Source of the DNA: Citrifermentans bremense R1
GTDB taxonomy: Bacteria > Desulfobacterota > Desulfuromonadia > Geobacterales > Geobacteraceae
Direction of reading: 5' to 3'
NCBI RefSeq assembly: GCF_000426865.1
Contig: NZ_AUGE01000005.1
Span: 186,001 to 250,000, forward strand
DNA: 64,000 nt
Made by a program: the position numbers and the translations under genes. The notes beneath the pieces are model-generated. The model had not been told where the DNA came from and did no database searches. It saw only the letters and a program-made list of their open reading frames with translations. Numbering within the stretch: the stretch's first letter is position 1; each line of letters starts with the position of its first letter. This document shows, piece after piece, positions 48,301 to 56,243 of this stretch.

Positions 48301-48468
48301 TTCGACGCGCTGAGAGCGCTCGACCCGGAGGTGAAGGTGATCATGTCCAGCGGCTACAGTGCCCAGGAGGTAACCGGGAAGTTCACCGGAACCGGTCTGC
48401 TCGATTTCATCCAGAAGCCGTACAGCATGCAGGCCCTTCTCGAAGTGATGAAGAGGTGCGACAGATAA
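45346..48468 (+). CDS. Multi-PAS/GAF hybrid histidine kinase with receiver domain
   Basis: The 1040-residue cytoplasmic protein has an N-terminal PAS (about 1-110), three further PAS units (about 135-245, 255-375, 385-505), a GAF-like domain (about 510-660), HisKA with phospho-His682 in AGGIAHDFNN, an ATPase domain (NLVINASEATGEQG, ADTGCGMDE, GRGLGMSAV), and a C-terminal receiver with phospho-Asp974 in VILDLTMPQMDGE. No membrane helices are visible. Such kinases sense redox or small ligands inside the cell. It stands alone, with no obvious partner regulator nearby. Confidence 0.9.
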   Translation: MFHSLQNWQALFDSMSQGMFCQDAEGSPVEANASALSLLGLDREAFMAHTPQKPQWRLLTQDGGDLPPEQHPASVALTKGKAVTGFTAGIYTPHNDATIWVKIDAIPLQQGLVCVVLNDITQEKLIKEQEHQAALQYELLANTSMDGFWVVDMEGKILSVNEAACRMYGYSRDEFSSMFVYEIEAREDRHEVMQHTEKVAATRYDRFETVHRTKDGTLIEVEASTTFIPESRRFLTFLQDITSKKDAENALQQSERRYRAIVQTQAEFVVRYRRGGFLTFVNDAFCKYMQMSREELLGQSLYPYFFLQDREHLIRVVESMGAEHQEQALEVRAWLPDGRLVWQKWSNSVIPDDCGQVAEFQATGMDTTRSKHAEESLRKSEEKYRSLFDNMLNGFAYCRMILDSNLPMDFVFLEVNQSFEKLTGLREVKGKRMSEVLPGVGNSDPELLAGFRRVALSGEPEQVEYFLCAINEWIAVSVYSPEPGCFVAVLDVITKRKRTEECLAFLAQSVSEPGEQFFHRLAKYLAQALDMEFICIDQLEEGNQYARTLAVYFDGSFEDNIRYTLRDTPCGEVVGNSVCCYRQGVRHLFPTDTLLQEIKAESYMGTVLWGSNGVPIGLIAAIGKKPLGNRNLPQEIFQMVSSRAAAEMERGLHEEERLRLEHQLLHAQKLESLGILAGGIAHDFNNILTGILGNSSLGLLRIDPDSPAAENLQNIEKAAVRAADLAKQMLAYSGKGMFVVEPVNLNLLLEEMIHLLEVSVSKKAELKLSLAQELPPVQADPTQLRQIVMNLVINASEATGEQGGTISISTGYRYFDQSYLKEAWFDCELVEGEFVFLQVADTGCGMDESTLLRIFDPFFTTKFTGRGLGMSAVLGIIRGHKGAIKVQSKTGEGTTFTVLLPASDLPVPVKEADQKMDNWQGSGTILLVDDEETICDIGAMMLGQLGYEVVTALSGSSALQTYRSRPDIKFVILDLTMPQMDGEQTFDALRALDPEVKVIMSSGYSAQEVTGKFTGTGLLDFIQKPYSMQALLEVMKRCDR

Positions 48469-48542
48469 GCCGGAGGCGTAATCAGGGAATACCGAGGAAC
48501 CAGGGTGGTCTTTCCTCGAAGGACTAGGCGGGGCTATTGCGT

Positions 48543-48571
48543 CCCCCCCTTTGCGAAGGGGGGACAGGGGG
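48543..48571. repeat. CCCCCCTTTGCGAAGGGGGG hairpin
   Basis: A 20-base near-palindrome followed by ACAGGGGGGATTTT lies between the hybrid kinase and the EF-G gene, at both of their 3' ends. It is of a type common as a dispersed intergenic repeat in this group and could end transcription from both sides. Confidence 0.65.
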
Positions 48572-48587
48572 GATTTTGAAGTAGCGG

Positions 48588-50702
48588 TCAGCTATGAATA
48601 CTTCCTTTGAGCCCGAACTGCTCCTGCACCTGGGCGGGCGCCTCCTCGAAACCCTGGAACTCCATGGTATAGCTCCCCCGCCCCTTGCTGGCGCTTCTTA
48701 GCTCCGTCATGTAGCCGAACATCTCCGCCAGCGGCACCGTGGCCTTCACCAGCTCCAATTCGCCCCTGCGGTCGAGCCCCTCCACCCTCCCGCGCTTTTG
48801 CTGCAGCCCCCCGAGCACCTTTCCCAGGTACTCGGCCGGCGTCTCCAGCTCCAGTTTCATGATCGGTTCGAGCAGGTACGGCTCCGCTTCCCGCGCCGCT
48901 AGCGCCAGCCCCCGTTGCGCCGCCGCCCTAAGCGTCTGTTCGCCAGGCGCCGGCATTCCCGGGTCCACCGGCAGTTCCAAAACCCGCACTTCCAGATCGG
49001 TCAGGGCGTACCCCGTCCGTCCCCCCCCCTGGCATCCCTGCAAAAGGCTCTGTTCCACCGTTGTCAGCAGCTCGGCAGTCATGGGCGGCGCCGGTTGCGG
49101 CAAGACGATGCGAACCCCGCTTCCGCGCGAAAGAGGGACCAGGCGCAGCAGGATCTCCGCCCTCTCCTGCCGCTTCTCGGTCAGGGCCTGGAACACCTCG
49201 CGCCGTTCGACCTCGCGCCTGAGCGCCTCCCGGAACACCACCCGCGGCCTTCCCGTTTTCACCTGTACCCCGTACTCGCGGCGCAGACGATCGATGACCA
49301 CCTCGAGATGCAACTCCCCCATCCCGGTGAGGATGGTCTGTCCCGTCTCCTGGTCCTCGTGCACCCGGAAGGTCGGGTCCTCCCACTGGAAATACTCCAG
49401 GGAAGTGAGAAGTCCCGCCCGATCCTCGCCCCCCTTGGCCTCCACCGCGATGGACACCACCGGCTCGGGCACGGTCATCCCCTCAAGAACCAGGGGATGC
49501 GCAGGATCGCAAAGGGTATCGCCGGTCAAGGTCGACTGGCAGCCTGTGACGGCGACGATGTCGCCTGCTGCCGCATCGGCTACCTCCTCGCGCTTGTGGG
49601 CATGCATGTGGAACAGGTGCCGGACCCGCTCGGCGTTGCCACGGGTCGCGTTCAAAAGCGATGCCCCCGCTCTTATGGTCCCGCTGTAGATGCGCAGATA
49701 GGTCAGCCGCCGTCCCTCCTCCGCCATTACCTTGAAGGCAAGTGCGGCCAGCGGGCGCCCCGGGTCGCACAGGACCGGTTCGGGATCGCTGCCGCCGGGC
49801 TTGCGCGCCACCAGCGATGCTACTTCGTTCGGGGAGGGAAGGTAGAGGCAGACGGCATCAAGCACCGGCTGCACCCCCTTGTTCCTGAGCGCCGATCCGA
49901 AGAGCACGGGAAAGACCTGGCAGGTAAGGGTCCCCTGCCGCAGCGCCTCCCTTAACAGCGACGTCTCCACCTTCGTCCCCTCCAGGAATGCCGCCATCAC
50001 CCGGTCGTCGAAATCCGCTGCGATCTCCGTCAACTGCAGCCGCGCCTCTCGCACCGCCTCGACAGCCTCCTGCGGCACCGCCCCCCTCACCACCGTCCTT
50101 CCCTGGTCCTGCTCCGAGAAGGTCAGAAACTCTTCGGAAAGGAGGTCGATCACCCCCGAGAAACCGGCTTCCGCGCCGACAGGGAGCTGCAGCAGCACCG
50201 GCCTGGCACCGAGTCGCTGCTCCATCTGGGAGAGGACGTTCCGGTAATCCGCCCCCATGCGATCCATCTTGTTGATGAGGCAGACGCGCGGGACGCGGTA
50301 GCGGTCCGCCTGGCGCCAGACCAGTTCGCTTTGCGGCTGTACCCCCTCGACCGCGCTGAAGATGGCCACCGCTCCGTCCAAAACGCGCACGCTCCGCTCC
50401 ACCTCGATGGTGAAGTCGATGTGCCCCGGTGTGTCGATCAGGTTGAGCCGGTATTCCCCCCAGCGGCAGGACGTGGCGCTGGCGGTGATGGTGATGCCGC
50501 GCTCCTGCTCCTGCGGCATCCAGTCCATGACCGCCTGGCCGTCATGCACCTCCCCCATCTTGTGCGTCTCGCCGCTGTAAAAGAGGATCCGCTCGGTAAC
50601 GGTGGTCTTGCCGGCGTCGATGTGGGAAATGATCCCGATGTTGCGGGTGTGGGAAACGTCGATGGATGAAATAACCCTCTCCTTTCCAACAGTAATGGGC
50701 AT
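48588..50702 (-). CDS. Elongation factor G-like GTPase (EF-G paralogue)
   Basis: From the ATG at 50702 the protein has 704 residues, EF-G size. It shows IISHIDAGKTTVTERILF (G1), MDWMPQEQERGITITASAT (G2), DTPGHIDF (G3), NKMDRMGADY (G4), and domain IV/V features ending in RGSYTMEFQGFEEAPAQV. It could act in translocation or ribosome recycling like known EF-G2 proteins. It is not in a str operon but after pfkB, so it is likely a second copy rather than the housekeeping fusA. An upstream frame extends 19 codons without a ribosome site at a better distance. Confidence 0.88.
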   Translation of the reverse strand: MPITVGKERVISSIDVSHTRNIGIISHIDAGKTTVTERILFYSGETHKMGEVHDGQAVMDWMPQEQERGITITASATSCRWGEYRLNLIDTPGHIDFTIEVERSVRVLDGAVAIFSAVEGVQPQSELVWRQADRYRVPRVCLINKMDRMGADYRNVLSQMEQRLGARPVLLQLPVGAEAGFSGVIDLLSEEFLTFSEQDQGRTVVRGAVPQEAVEAVREARLQLTEIAADFDDRVMAAFLEGTKVETSLLREALRQGTLTCQVFPVLFGSALRNKGVQPVLDAVCLYLPSPNEVASLVARKPGGSDPEPVLCDPGRPLAALAFKVMAEEGRRLTYLRIYSGTIRAGASLLNATRGNAERVRHLFHMHAHKREEVADAAAGDIVAVTGCQSTLTGDTLCDPAHPLVLEGMTVPEPVVSIAVEAKGGEDRAGLLTSLEYFQWEDPTFRVHEDQETGQTILTGMGELHLEVVIDRLRREYGVQVKTGRPRVVFREALRREVERREVFQALTEKRQERAEILLRLVPLSRGSGVRIVLPQPAPPMTAELLTTVEQSLLQGCQGGGRTGYALTDLEVRVLELPVDPGMPAPGEQTLRAAAQRGLALAAREAEPYLLEPIMKLELETPAEYLGKVLGGLQQKRGRVEGLDRRGELELVKATVPLAEMFGYMTELRSASKGRGSYTMEFQGFEEAPAQVQEQFGLKGSIHS

Positions 50703-50718
50703 TAAGTGCGGACTCCTT

Positions 50719-51654
50719 CTATTCACCCGGAAGCATCTGCCGGTACAGCCTCTCGGCATCCTCCCGGCGGCAGAGCTCCGTTCCGGGCGTCATCACCGCG
50801 GCGGTCCCGGCAGCCACCCCGAAACGGACGGCGTCACGCAGGGCGTTCCCCCGCGCAAGGCTCAATACCATGCCGGCCACCATGGAGTCTCCGGCGCCGA
50901 CCTTGCTGATAATGGGAACCGTGGGGGGATGCAGCCGCTCCACTCCCGAGTCCGACACCATGAGGACCCCGGCCGCGCCCAGCGAGATCACCACCACCTC
51001 GCTCTGCCCATCGAGGACAATCTTCTTGGCAAGCGCCAGCACCCTGGCTTCGTCTTCCCCCCCCTCGCCTATCATCTCGCGAAACTCCCGGATGTTCGGC
51101 TTGATCAGGAAGACCCCTTCGCGTAGCGCCAGGCGCAGGGGCTCGCCCGAAGCGTCCACCGCCACCCGGGCGCCGTGCTGTTTTCCAAGGCGCGCTACCC
51201 GGGCATAAAAGTCCTGCGGTACGCCCGGAGGGAGGCTGCCGCTCGCCACCAGGTAATCTGGTTTGGCTGCGCCGGCAAAGATCTGTTCCAAACAAGCCTG
51301 CCATTCCTTCGCGGAGAGATCCGGCCCCGGCATACCGAATCGGTACTGCTGCCCCGTTGCGGACTCCAGCACGATCAGGTTCTCCCTGGTCCAGCCGGCG
51401 ACCTCAATCGGACGGTGCGTAAGCCCTTCCTGGTCGAGCAGCAGGCGCAGCGTCTGTCCGCTGTGACCTCCCGACGGATAAAGAGCCAGGGACTCCCCGC
51501 CAAGCTTCCGCACTGCCCGCGACACGTTGATCCCCCCTCCCCCGGGCTCGAAAAGGGGCTCGCTGCAGTAAAGCTTTCTTTCTGCCAGCACATGATCCAC
51601 CGTCGCACTCTTATCGATGGCAGGATTCATGGTTATGGTCACGATCGTTTTCAT
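50719..51654 (-). CDS. pfkB: 6-phosphofructokinase, PfkB family
   Basis: From the ATG at 51654 (GAGGAG eight bases upstream) the protein has 311 residues. It resembles E. coli Pfk-2 closely in pattern: FEPGGGGINVSRAVRKLGG, ASGSLPPGVP, VDASGEPLRLAL, KPNIREF, and the catalytic VGAGDSMVAG. It phosphorylates fructose 6-phosphate (or tagatose/1-phosphate relatives) with ATP. It ends 16 bases before the EF-G gene. The reading frame upstream of this ATG is open but not needed. Confidence 0.88.
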   Translation of the reverse strand: MKTIVTITMNPAIDKSATVDHVLAERKLYCSEPLFEPGGGGINVSRAVRKLGGESLALYPSGGHSGQTLRLLLDQEGLTHRPIEVAGWTRENLIVLESATGQQYRFGMPGPDLSAKEWQACLEQIFAGAAKPDYLVASGSLPPGVPQDFYARVARLGKQHGARVAVDASGEPLRLALREGVFLIKPNIREFREMIGEGGEDEARVLALAKKIVLDGQSEVVVISLGAAGVLMVSDSGVERLHPPTVPIISKVGAGDSMVAGMVLSLARGNALRDAVRFGVAAGTAAVMTPGTELCRREDAERLYRQMLPGE

Positions 51655-52036
51655 AGCGACAGCTCCTCGTCGTTGCCAACGCTGACAGAGCAGAGGATTT
51701 GAGCAAAAGTTCAATGGTATCGGAAGGACCGCCGAAGTCAAAACTGGCATAGCGATAGGAATCAAGCTCAGAGGCTGCATTTATTGCCGCATCTGCAGAT
51801 TCAGCAGCTAAAACCGAAAGCACGAACAGCAGCCGCAGCGCAAATAACGAAAGCTATTGACAAAGACGAATACTATATTAATTTCTTCTTATCTTTTTTT
51901 CACCCCAGTCCCTGCCGGTTCTGTCATCGCTCCGCAAAACGCAGAGAGAAACAGGACGCGCTGATTGCGGCAAAACCCAACAGCAAGATCACAAGGGAGC
52001 AATCCCTATCAACCAGAGAAGGAGGCAAACCAAGAC

Positions 52037-52480
52037 ATGAAAAAAGTAAACCTGTTGATCGCCATCGCACTGTCAGCCGCTGTTGTTTTCAATGCACCGC
52101 CCCAAGCCACAGCCGCCCAGGACTCCAGCGCCGCCAAAGCCGACAACTCCAAGAAGAACAAGGAAGCAAGCAAGGGAGTCACCGCCGACCAGCAGAAGGA
52201 AAACAAGCCCGACCGGGAGACCACCAGGCAGATCAGAAGGGCCGTGGTTAAAGACAAATCCCTTTCGATCAAGGCTCACAACGTGAAGATCATTACCACA
52301 AACGGCAAGGTCACGCTGAAGGGACCGGTAAAATCCGAATCGGAGAAAACGACCATCGAGAAGATTGCCGAAGGGATCGTCGGCAAGGGGAACATAACCA
52401 ACGAGATCGAAGTCGCGCCGCCGTCGGATAAAGGCAAGGACAAGGAAAAGAGCAAGAGCGACAAGGAGAAAGGGAAGTAG
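52037..52480 (+). CDS. Exported BON-domain protein
   Basis: From the ATG at 52037, with GGAGG 11 bases upstream, the protein has 147 residues. A signal peptide (KKVNLLIAIALSAAVVFNA ... ATA) leads to a Lys/Asp-rich linker. Then comes one BON domain (RQIRRAVVKDKSLSIKAHNV, KIITTNGKVTLKGPVKSESE, EGIVGKGNITNEIEV), and a highly charged Lys/Glu/Asp tail. BON domains bind membrane lipids in osmotic-stress proteins such as OsmY. A periplasmic stress role is likely. Confidence 0.85.
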   Translation: MKKVNLLIAIALSAAVVFNAPPQATAAQDSSAAKADNSKKNKEASKGVTADQQKENKPDRETTRQIRRAVVKDKSLSIKAHNVKIITTNGKVTLKGPVKSESEKTTIEKIAEGIVGKGNITNEIEVAPPSDKGKDKEKSKSDKEKGK

Positions 52481-52523
52481 AAGTCCCAGGCGAAAACCCG
52501 CCGTTTTCTCGGGCCAAAGGATC

Positions 52524-52563
52524 AAAAAAAGGCTAGATCGCTTAAAGCGGTTTAGCCTTTTTT
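52524..52563 (+). terminator. Rho-independent terminator of the BON gene
   Basis: AAAAAAAGGCTA pairs with TAGCCTTTTTT around a loop that itself has CGCTT/AAGCG, followed by T-rich sequence 44 bases after the stop. It also works for the minus-strand gene ending at 52585. Confidence 0.85.
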
Positions 52564-52584
52564 ATATCGGGAAAATGCGTGGCT

Positions 52585-52755
52585 CTATCTTGCTCGTTTT
52601 TGCTTTTGGGCCTGATACGCCTCCCATTGTTCCTTGATCTCGTCAGGAGCGTACCGCTGGAAAAAGCGGGGAAAGCACCTGGCGATGAGCTTGTCCTGCC
52701 AGGTGAAAGTGGTAAGCCAGCGCTGCGCCGGATCTGCCTTGGGAGGAGTTTTCAT
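52585..52755 (-). CDS. Small hypothetical protein (56 residues)
   Basis: From the ATG at 52755 the product begins MKTPPKADPAQRWLTTFTWQ and continues with aromatic and basic residues (ARCFPRFFQRYAPDEIKEQW), ending in a Lys/Arg-rich tail. No domain is recognised. The ribosome site (AATAGGGGC) is weak, and an in-frame ATG lies 14 codons upstream. It shares the terminator with the BON gene. Confidence 0.5.
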   Translation of the reverse strand: MKTPPKADPAQRWLTTFTWQDKLIARCFPRFFQRYAPDEIKEQWEAYQAQKQKRAR

Positions 52756-52876
52756 GCCCCTATTGTACCTGTAGAGACGGTAATAACCATCAACCATCGC
52801 ACACGGATTTGGCGGAAAACGCGGATAACGGCAGATTGATCTAAACATAAACTAGGCTAAGGATATGCAGAAGGTC

Positions 52877-53179
52877 TCAGTCGCTCCGGCAGATGAAACG
52901 GCGGCAGATCTCCGGCCGCAGCTCATAGATGCCGCACCTGTTGCCGACAAGAAACTCGCAGCCGTTTTCGATTATCAACTTGTGTGGCCCATGAATGGAA
53001 AAATGGAGGCGAGTCGCACCCATGCTCTCAAGAAGCTGGTATTCCTCCCAGGAGAGGTCGACATTGGGAAAGGAGCGGCAACACAAGGCAGCACAGGCGT
53101 CGCAGCAGGAAGGGTCATCCAGCGGTTTGTCCAGCAACAGTCCGTGCCTTTTATCTTTGGCTCGACTATGAAAAAGCAT
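52877..53179 (-). CDS. YkgJ-family cysteine cluster protein
   Basis: The protein of about 100 residues has the YkgJ pattern of clustered Cys: CCDACAALCCRSFPNVDLS, then NGCEFLVGNRCGIYELRPEICRRFIC. These Cys likely hold a metal or Fe-S centre, and the function is unknown. The chosen ATG at 53179 follows AGGGGG by eight bases; another ATG 11 codons upstream is possible. The next upstream gene is divergent. Confidence 0.75.
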   Translation of the reverse strand: MLFHSRAKDKRHGLLLDKPLDDPSCCDACAALCCRSFPNVDLSWEEYQLLESMGATRLHFSIHGPHKLIIENGCEFLVGNRCGIYELRPEICRRFICRSD

Positions 53180-53330
53180 GTCATGCCCCCTATTGTGCAG
53201 AAGCAACAACAAAACCGGACGTGGCAGAGCCAGAAGTACTGAAATCCTACTGCCGTATACACAATACTGTCAAGATGCGGGTTGTAACAGCCAGCATACA
53301 CAGGTAGTATGGCCATCCGAGCACAGCGGC

Positions 53331-53359
53331 TTGCGCGACGGAGATTAGTTGTATATATT
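53331..53359 (+). promoter_or_regulatory. Candidate sigma-70 promoter of the flavin-binding protein gene
   Basis: TTGCGC and TATATT are separated by 17 bases, 84 bases before the ATG at 53443. Confidence 0.5.
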
Positions 53360-53442
53360 CACTTGGCGGTGCAGCAAAGATCAAGTTTCAGCGTCGCGAC
53401 GAAGGACGCCGCTGCGTTGGAACTGCAGATAAGGAGGTAGCT

Positions 53443-53877
53443 ATGAAAGTAGAGATGAATAAGAAACAGATTTTGGAGTTCATCAACGCAAATCCCATTT
53501 TCCACATGGCGACCGTCGACGGCGACACACCTCACGTGCGCGGGATGCTTTTGTTCAGGGCCGATGACGATGGCATCGTCTTCAATACCGGCAAGATCAA
53601 GGACTTATACCGGCAACTGAACGTCAACCCCAAAGTTGAGATGTGTTTCACCAACGGTATCTTCGAGAACCTGATCCAGGTGAGGGTGACCGGAACAGTC
53701 GAGGCGCTGGAGGACCTGGAACTGAAGAAGGAGATAGTGCATAAGCGCGATTTCCTGAAGCCGTGGATAGACAAGGTGGGGTACGAGCAGCTGGCCGTTT
53801 ACAGGTTGAGAAACGGCGTGGCGACCGTCTGGACCATGGCCACCAACACCGAGCCCAAAGAGTTCATACAGCTGTAA
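53443..53877 (+). CDS. Pyridoxamine 5'-phosphate oxidase family (split-barrel flavin-binding) protein
   Basis: The 144-residue protein follows AAGGAGG by four bases. The split-barrel pattern is visible in NPIFHMATVDGDTPHVRGMLLF, DDGIVFNTGKIKDLYRQLNVNPKVEMCF and LIQVRVTGTVEAL. Members bind FMN or F420 and reduce various small molecules; this short form has no known substrate. A terminator follows 28 bases after the stop. Confidence 0.87.
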   Translation: MKVEMNKKQILEFINANPIFHMATVDGDTPHVRGMLLFRADDDGIVFNTGKIKDLYRQLNVNPKVEMCFTNGIFENLIQVRVTGTVEALEDLELKKEIVHKRDFLKPWIDKVGYEQLAVYRLRNGVATVWTMATNTEPKEFIQL

Positions 53878-53905
53878 AAACGTAGAGTACAGGCAGGAAC
53901 GAAAT

Positions 53906-53930
53906 GGCCGCCACAGAGCGGCCTTTTTAT
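53906..53930 (+). terminator. Rho-independent terminator after the flavin-binding protein gene
   Basis: The stem GGCCGC / GCGGCC with a six-base loop is followed by TTTTTATT. It covers the first codons of an apparent upward extension of the next reading frame, arguing that the next gene starts further down. Confidence 0.75.
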
Positions 53931-53981
53931 TGCCGGCATCCCAAACCGATGCTGGAGTTTTTCCAGGACAAAGAGGCAGAC

Positions 53982-54794
53982 ATGCTCCCCGATGTTGTAC
54001 TAGCTTCAGATGGTAAAAGCTTCAAACAGCTCCAGCTTTTTCTTCGGATTATCACCTTTATCCTGATGGCAGGGACATCTCAAGCCGCAGAACTTCCTAT
54101 GGGTGACCTTCTCCTTTCTCCCCCTGTTTCCGCTGAAGTTCCTATACCGGATAAAATGACCACACCCTCCGAGCCGGCGAGCATCCCCTCCGTCACCAAG
54201 ACCAAGGACCGGGACGGGCTCTGGCGCGATACCGGCATCCTGGTTGGAGCACAAGTCGCGTCCATCGGAGTTCTTTATGTGATGCCGGAGAGCGTTTCCG
54301 GCTGGAGCCCTAAACAGAAGAAGAACAGCTTGAGGAACTACGAGCAGAACGTAAAGAATCCGGGATTTGATAACGACAAGTTTTATCTCAACTACATCCT
54401 GCATCCGTACTGGGGCGCGGCATATTTCACCCGGGCTAGGGAGCGAGGGTTCGATGAAGGCGAATCCTTCCTGTACTCCACGGCGATGTCCACCCTCTAC
54501 GAATTCGGCGTGGAATGCTTCTTCGAGAAACCCTCGATACAAGACATGTTCGTCACCCCCGTCATAGGCTCAGTGATAGGAAGATACCTGTTCGAGCCGG
54601 TGCGGATGCGCATCAAGCAAAAGGCAGAGCGTGACTGGTATGACGAAACCTTGCTGGTAGCCACCGACCCCACTGGAGTCTTGAGTAACGGCATCGAGAA
54701 GATGTTCGGGATCAAGTCCCAGGTCGAGCTGAACTACGGCACCCCCGCCGGAAGCCCGAGGGTAGATGTAATGGTCAAGTTCCAGTTGCACTAG
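53982..54794 (+). CDS. DUF3943-type exported protein
   Basis: I place the start at the ATG at 53982, six bases after AGAGG, because the upstream part of the frame is a terminator hairpin. The 270-residue protein then has a signal peptide (LQLFLRIITFILMAGTSQA). A DUF3943-like region follows: FYLNYILHPYWGAAYFTRAR, GESFLYSTAMSTLYEFGVEC, EKPSIQDMFVTPVIGSVIG, and WYDETLLVATDPTGVLSNGI. Such proteins are predicted outer-membrane or periplasmic, with unknown function. Confidence 0.72.
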   Translation: MLPDVVLASDGKSFKQLQLFLRIITFILMAGTSQAAELPMGDLLLSPPVSAEVPIPDKMTTPSEPASIPSVTKTKDRDGLWRDTGILVGAQVASIGVLYVMPESVSGWSPKQKKNSLRNYEQNVKNPGFDNDKFYLNYILHPYWGAAYFTRARERGFDEGESFLYSTAMSTLYEFGVECFFEKPSIQDMFVTPVIGSVIGRYLFEPVRMRIKQKAERDWYDETLLVATDPTGVLSNGIEKMFGIKSQVELNYGTPAGSPRVDVMVKFQLH

Positions 54795-54840
54795 CTACAG
54801 CAGGTCACCATCAAGATCACAGTCCTGGCCGGGCATGGTG

Positions 54841-55392
54841 CTATTTCCCTACCTCATACCGCAGTTCAACCATGGCGGTCCCCATCTGGCGAACGGAGGA
54901 AAGGCGCAGGATCGGGCTCAGAACACGGCGCGGGAACAACTGCTTGCCTTTCCCCAGCGTAACTGAGCCAATCTGGATGATGAGCTCGTCCAGAAGCCCT
55001 GCATCGTAGAACTGACCGGCCAAGTCCCCGCCCCCGACAACCCAGATATTCTTTGCCCCTGCGGCCAGACGCATATCGTTGTGTACCTGGCGTACATCGC
55101 CTTTCACGAACCTGATATCTGCACCTTCAATTGCCGAGAGCACGCGACAGGTGAATACCCAGACAGGCTGGGTGTACGGCCAAGGAGAACCGGTCTCGGC
55201 AGCGACCTTGGCGGCATTACGAACCATCCACTCATAGGTGGCCGATCCCATTGCCAGCGCGCCAACCTCAGCAATGAATTCCGAATAGCTGGACTCCTGC
55301 AGGTTCGCAAGAGAAAAGAGCCACTCCAACGAGTCGTCCTCCGTCGCAATAAATCCATCAAGACTCGAAGCGGCGTAGTACTGGGTCTTCAT
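54841..55392 (-). CDS. Dihydrofolate reductase/RibD C-terminal-like protein
   Basis: The protein of about 183 residues starts MKTQYYAASSLDGFIATEDD, a hallmark of the RibD_C family, and shows LAMGSATYEWMV, IWVVGGGDLAGQFYDAGLLD and ELIIQIGSVTLGKGKQLFPR. These proteins have the DHFR fold and may reduce small molecules with NADPH; many act as uncharacterised accessory enzymes. Upstream ATG and GTG codons at 55401/55404 are alternative starts. Confidence 0.87.
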   Translation of the reverse strand: MKTQYYAASSLDGFIATEDDSLEWLFSLANLQESSYSEFIAEVGALAMGSATYEWMVRNAAKVAAETGSPWPYTQPVWVFTCRVLSAIEGADIRFVKGDVRQVHNDMRLAAGAKNIWVVGGGDLAGQFYDAGLLDELIIQIGSVTLGKGKQLFPRRVLSPILRLSSVRQMGTAMVELRYEVGK

Positions 55393-55404
55393 AACTTCCA
55401 TCAC

Positions 55405-55794
55405 CTCTCGTGCCGGCTCTCTTCATGGTCGCTGCCCTAACCCCACTTCGTACCCGCGAAGTCCTTTTCCATCCGTGTGGTTTGGGTTCCTTCTCCAGTA
55501 CCTCATGTGTTGCATAATTATCGGTATTGTGTCCCCGCAAATTCTGATTTACGCTAAAAGCGTACGGGTTCCACAATCGTAAATACACCCAACGTGTTCT
55601 TTGCAGGTACTGTTTCTTATCCAGTGAAAACCACCTTCCCCGACATTGAATGTAATGAATTCAAGCTGTTTTGTGTTGAAATCAAGCGGCGGTATGTGAA
55701 ACTTCTTCATATTTTTGGCTACCTCGCGTAGGTGTGTGGGCGGACTACAACAGGTCTGCGGTTGAACGCGACCATGGAAACAAAGCGGGTCAGG
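55405..55794. other. Non-coding stretch, no gene recognised
   Basis: These 390 bases are less GC rich than the core genes and show no convincing reading frame, hairpin or promoter. They may be relics of deleted DNA from the type I restriction locus that follows. Confidence 0.4.
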
Positions 55795-56175
55795 CTAGAC
55801 ATTCGGACATTCAACTATCACCTCACCCATGTTTGAACCGACCGAGTTCGGCTGAACTGGCAAATATTCCGTTGTCGGCCCTGCGCCCACCACTTCCCAC
55901 TCCGCACTGAGCGTCTCCGCCTGATCAAGCACCAGTTGCACTGCCGCTTCCTCTCGGTCGGGCGGATACTTGTACTTGCGCAAGATCCTCTTCACCATCA
56001 GCCGCAGCTTGGCCCGCACGTTCTCACGCACCGACCAGTCCACACTGACGTTCCGCCGCAGGCTCTCCGCTAGTTCATGCGCGATCTTCTTCAATATCTC
56101 GTCGCCCATCTCGCGCACCGCTTCGGCGTTGTTGGCCAAGGCATCGTAAAAGGCGAGTTCATCGGCATTAAGGAA
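55795..56175 (-). pseudogene. hsdR remnant (C-terminal part of type I restriction subunit)
   Basis: The reading frame encodes about 127 residues of the HsdR C-terminal domain: [46 protein letters not shown], and [20 protein letters not shown]. HsdR subunits are normally about 1000 residues, so the nuclease and helicase motor parts are missing. The frame can open at GTG in the inverted repeat (56187), but this looks accidental. It is cut off at an inverted-repeat element that joins it to hsdM. Confidence 0.85.
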
Positions 56176-56243
56176 CCAAGGGGACACGTAGAAGAATATA
56201 AGTTCCGCTTCAAAAACTTAAAATCTGATACGTGTCCCCTTGG
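56176..56243. repeat. Inverted-repeat element at the hsdM/hsdR junction
   Basis: The 15-base arms CCAAGGGGACACGTA and TACGTGTCCCCTTGG are perfect complements at the ends of a 68-base insert. The GGGGACA...TGTCCCC tips resemble the intergenic hairpins at 17251 and 41905, but the arms differ after that. It lies exactly between the two restriction-gene fragments. Confidence 0.85.

Noticed and set aside
53904-53981. N-terminal extension of the DUF3943-type protein
   Set aside because: These codons are the terminator hairpin of the previous gene; the signal peptide and ribosome site fit the ATG at 53982.
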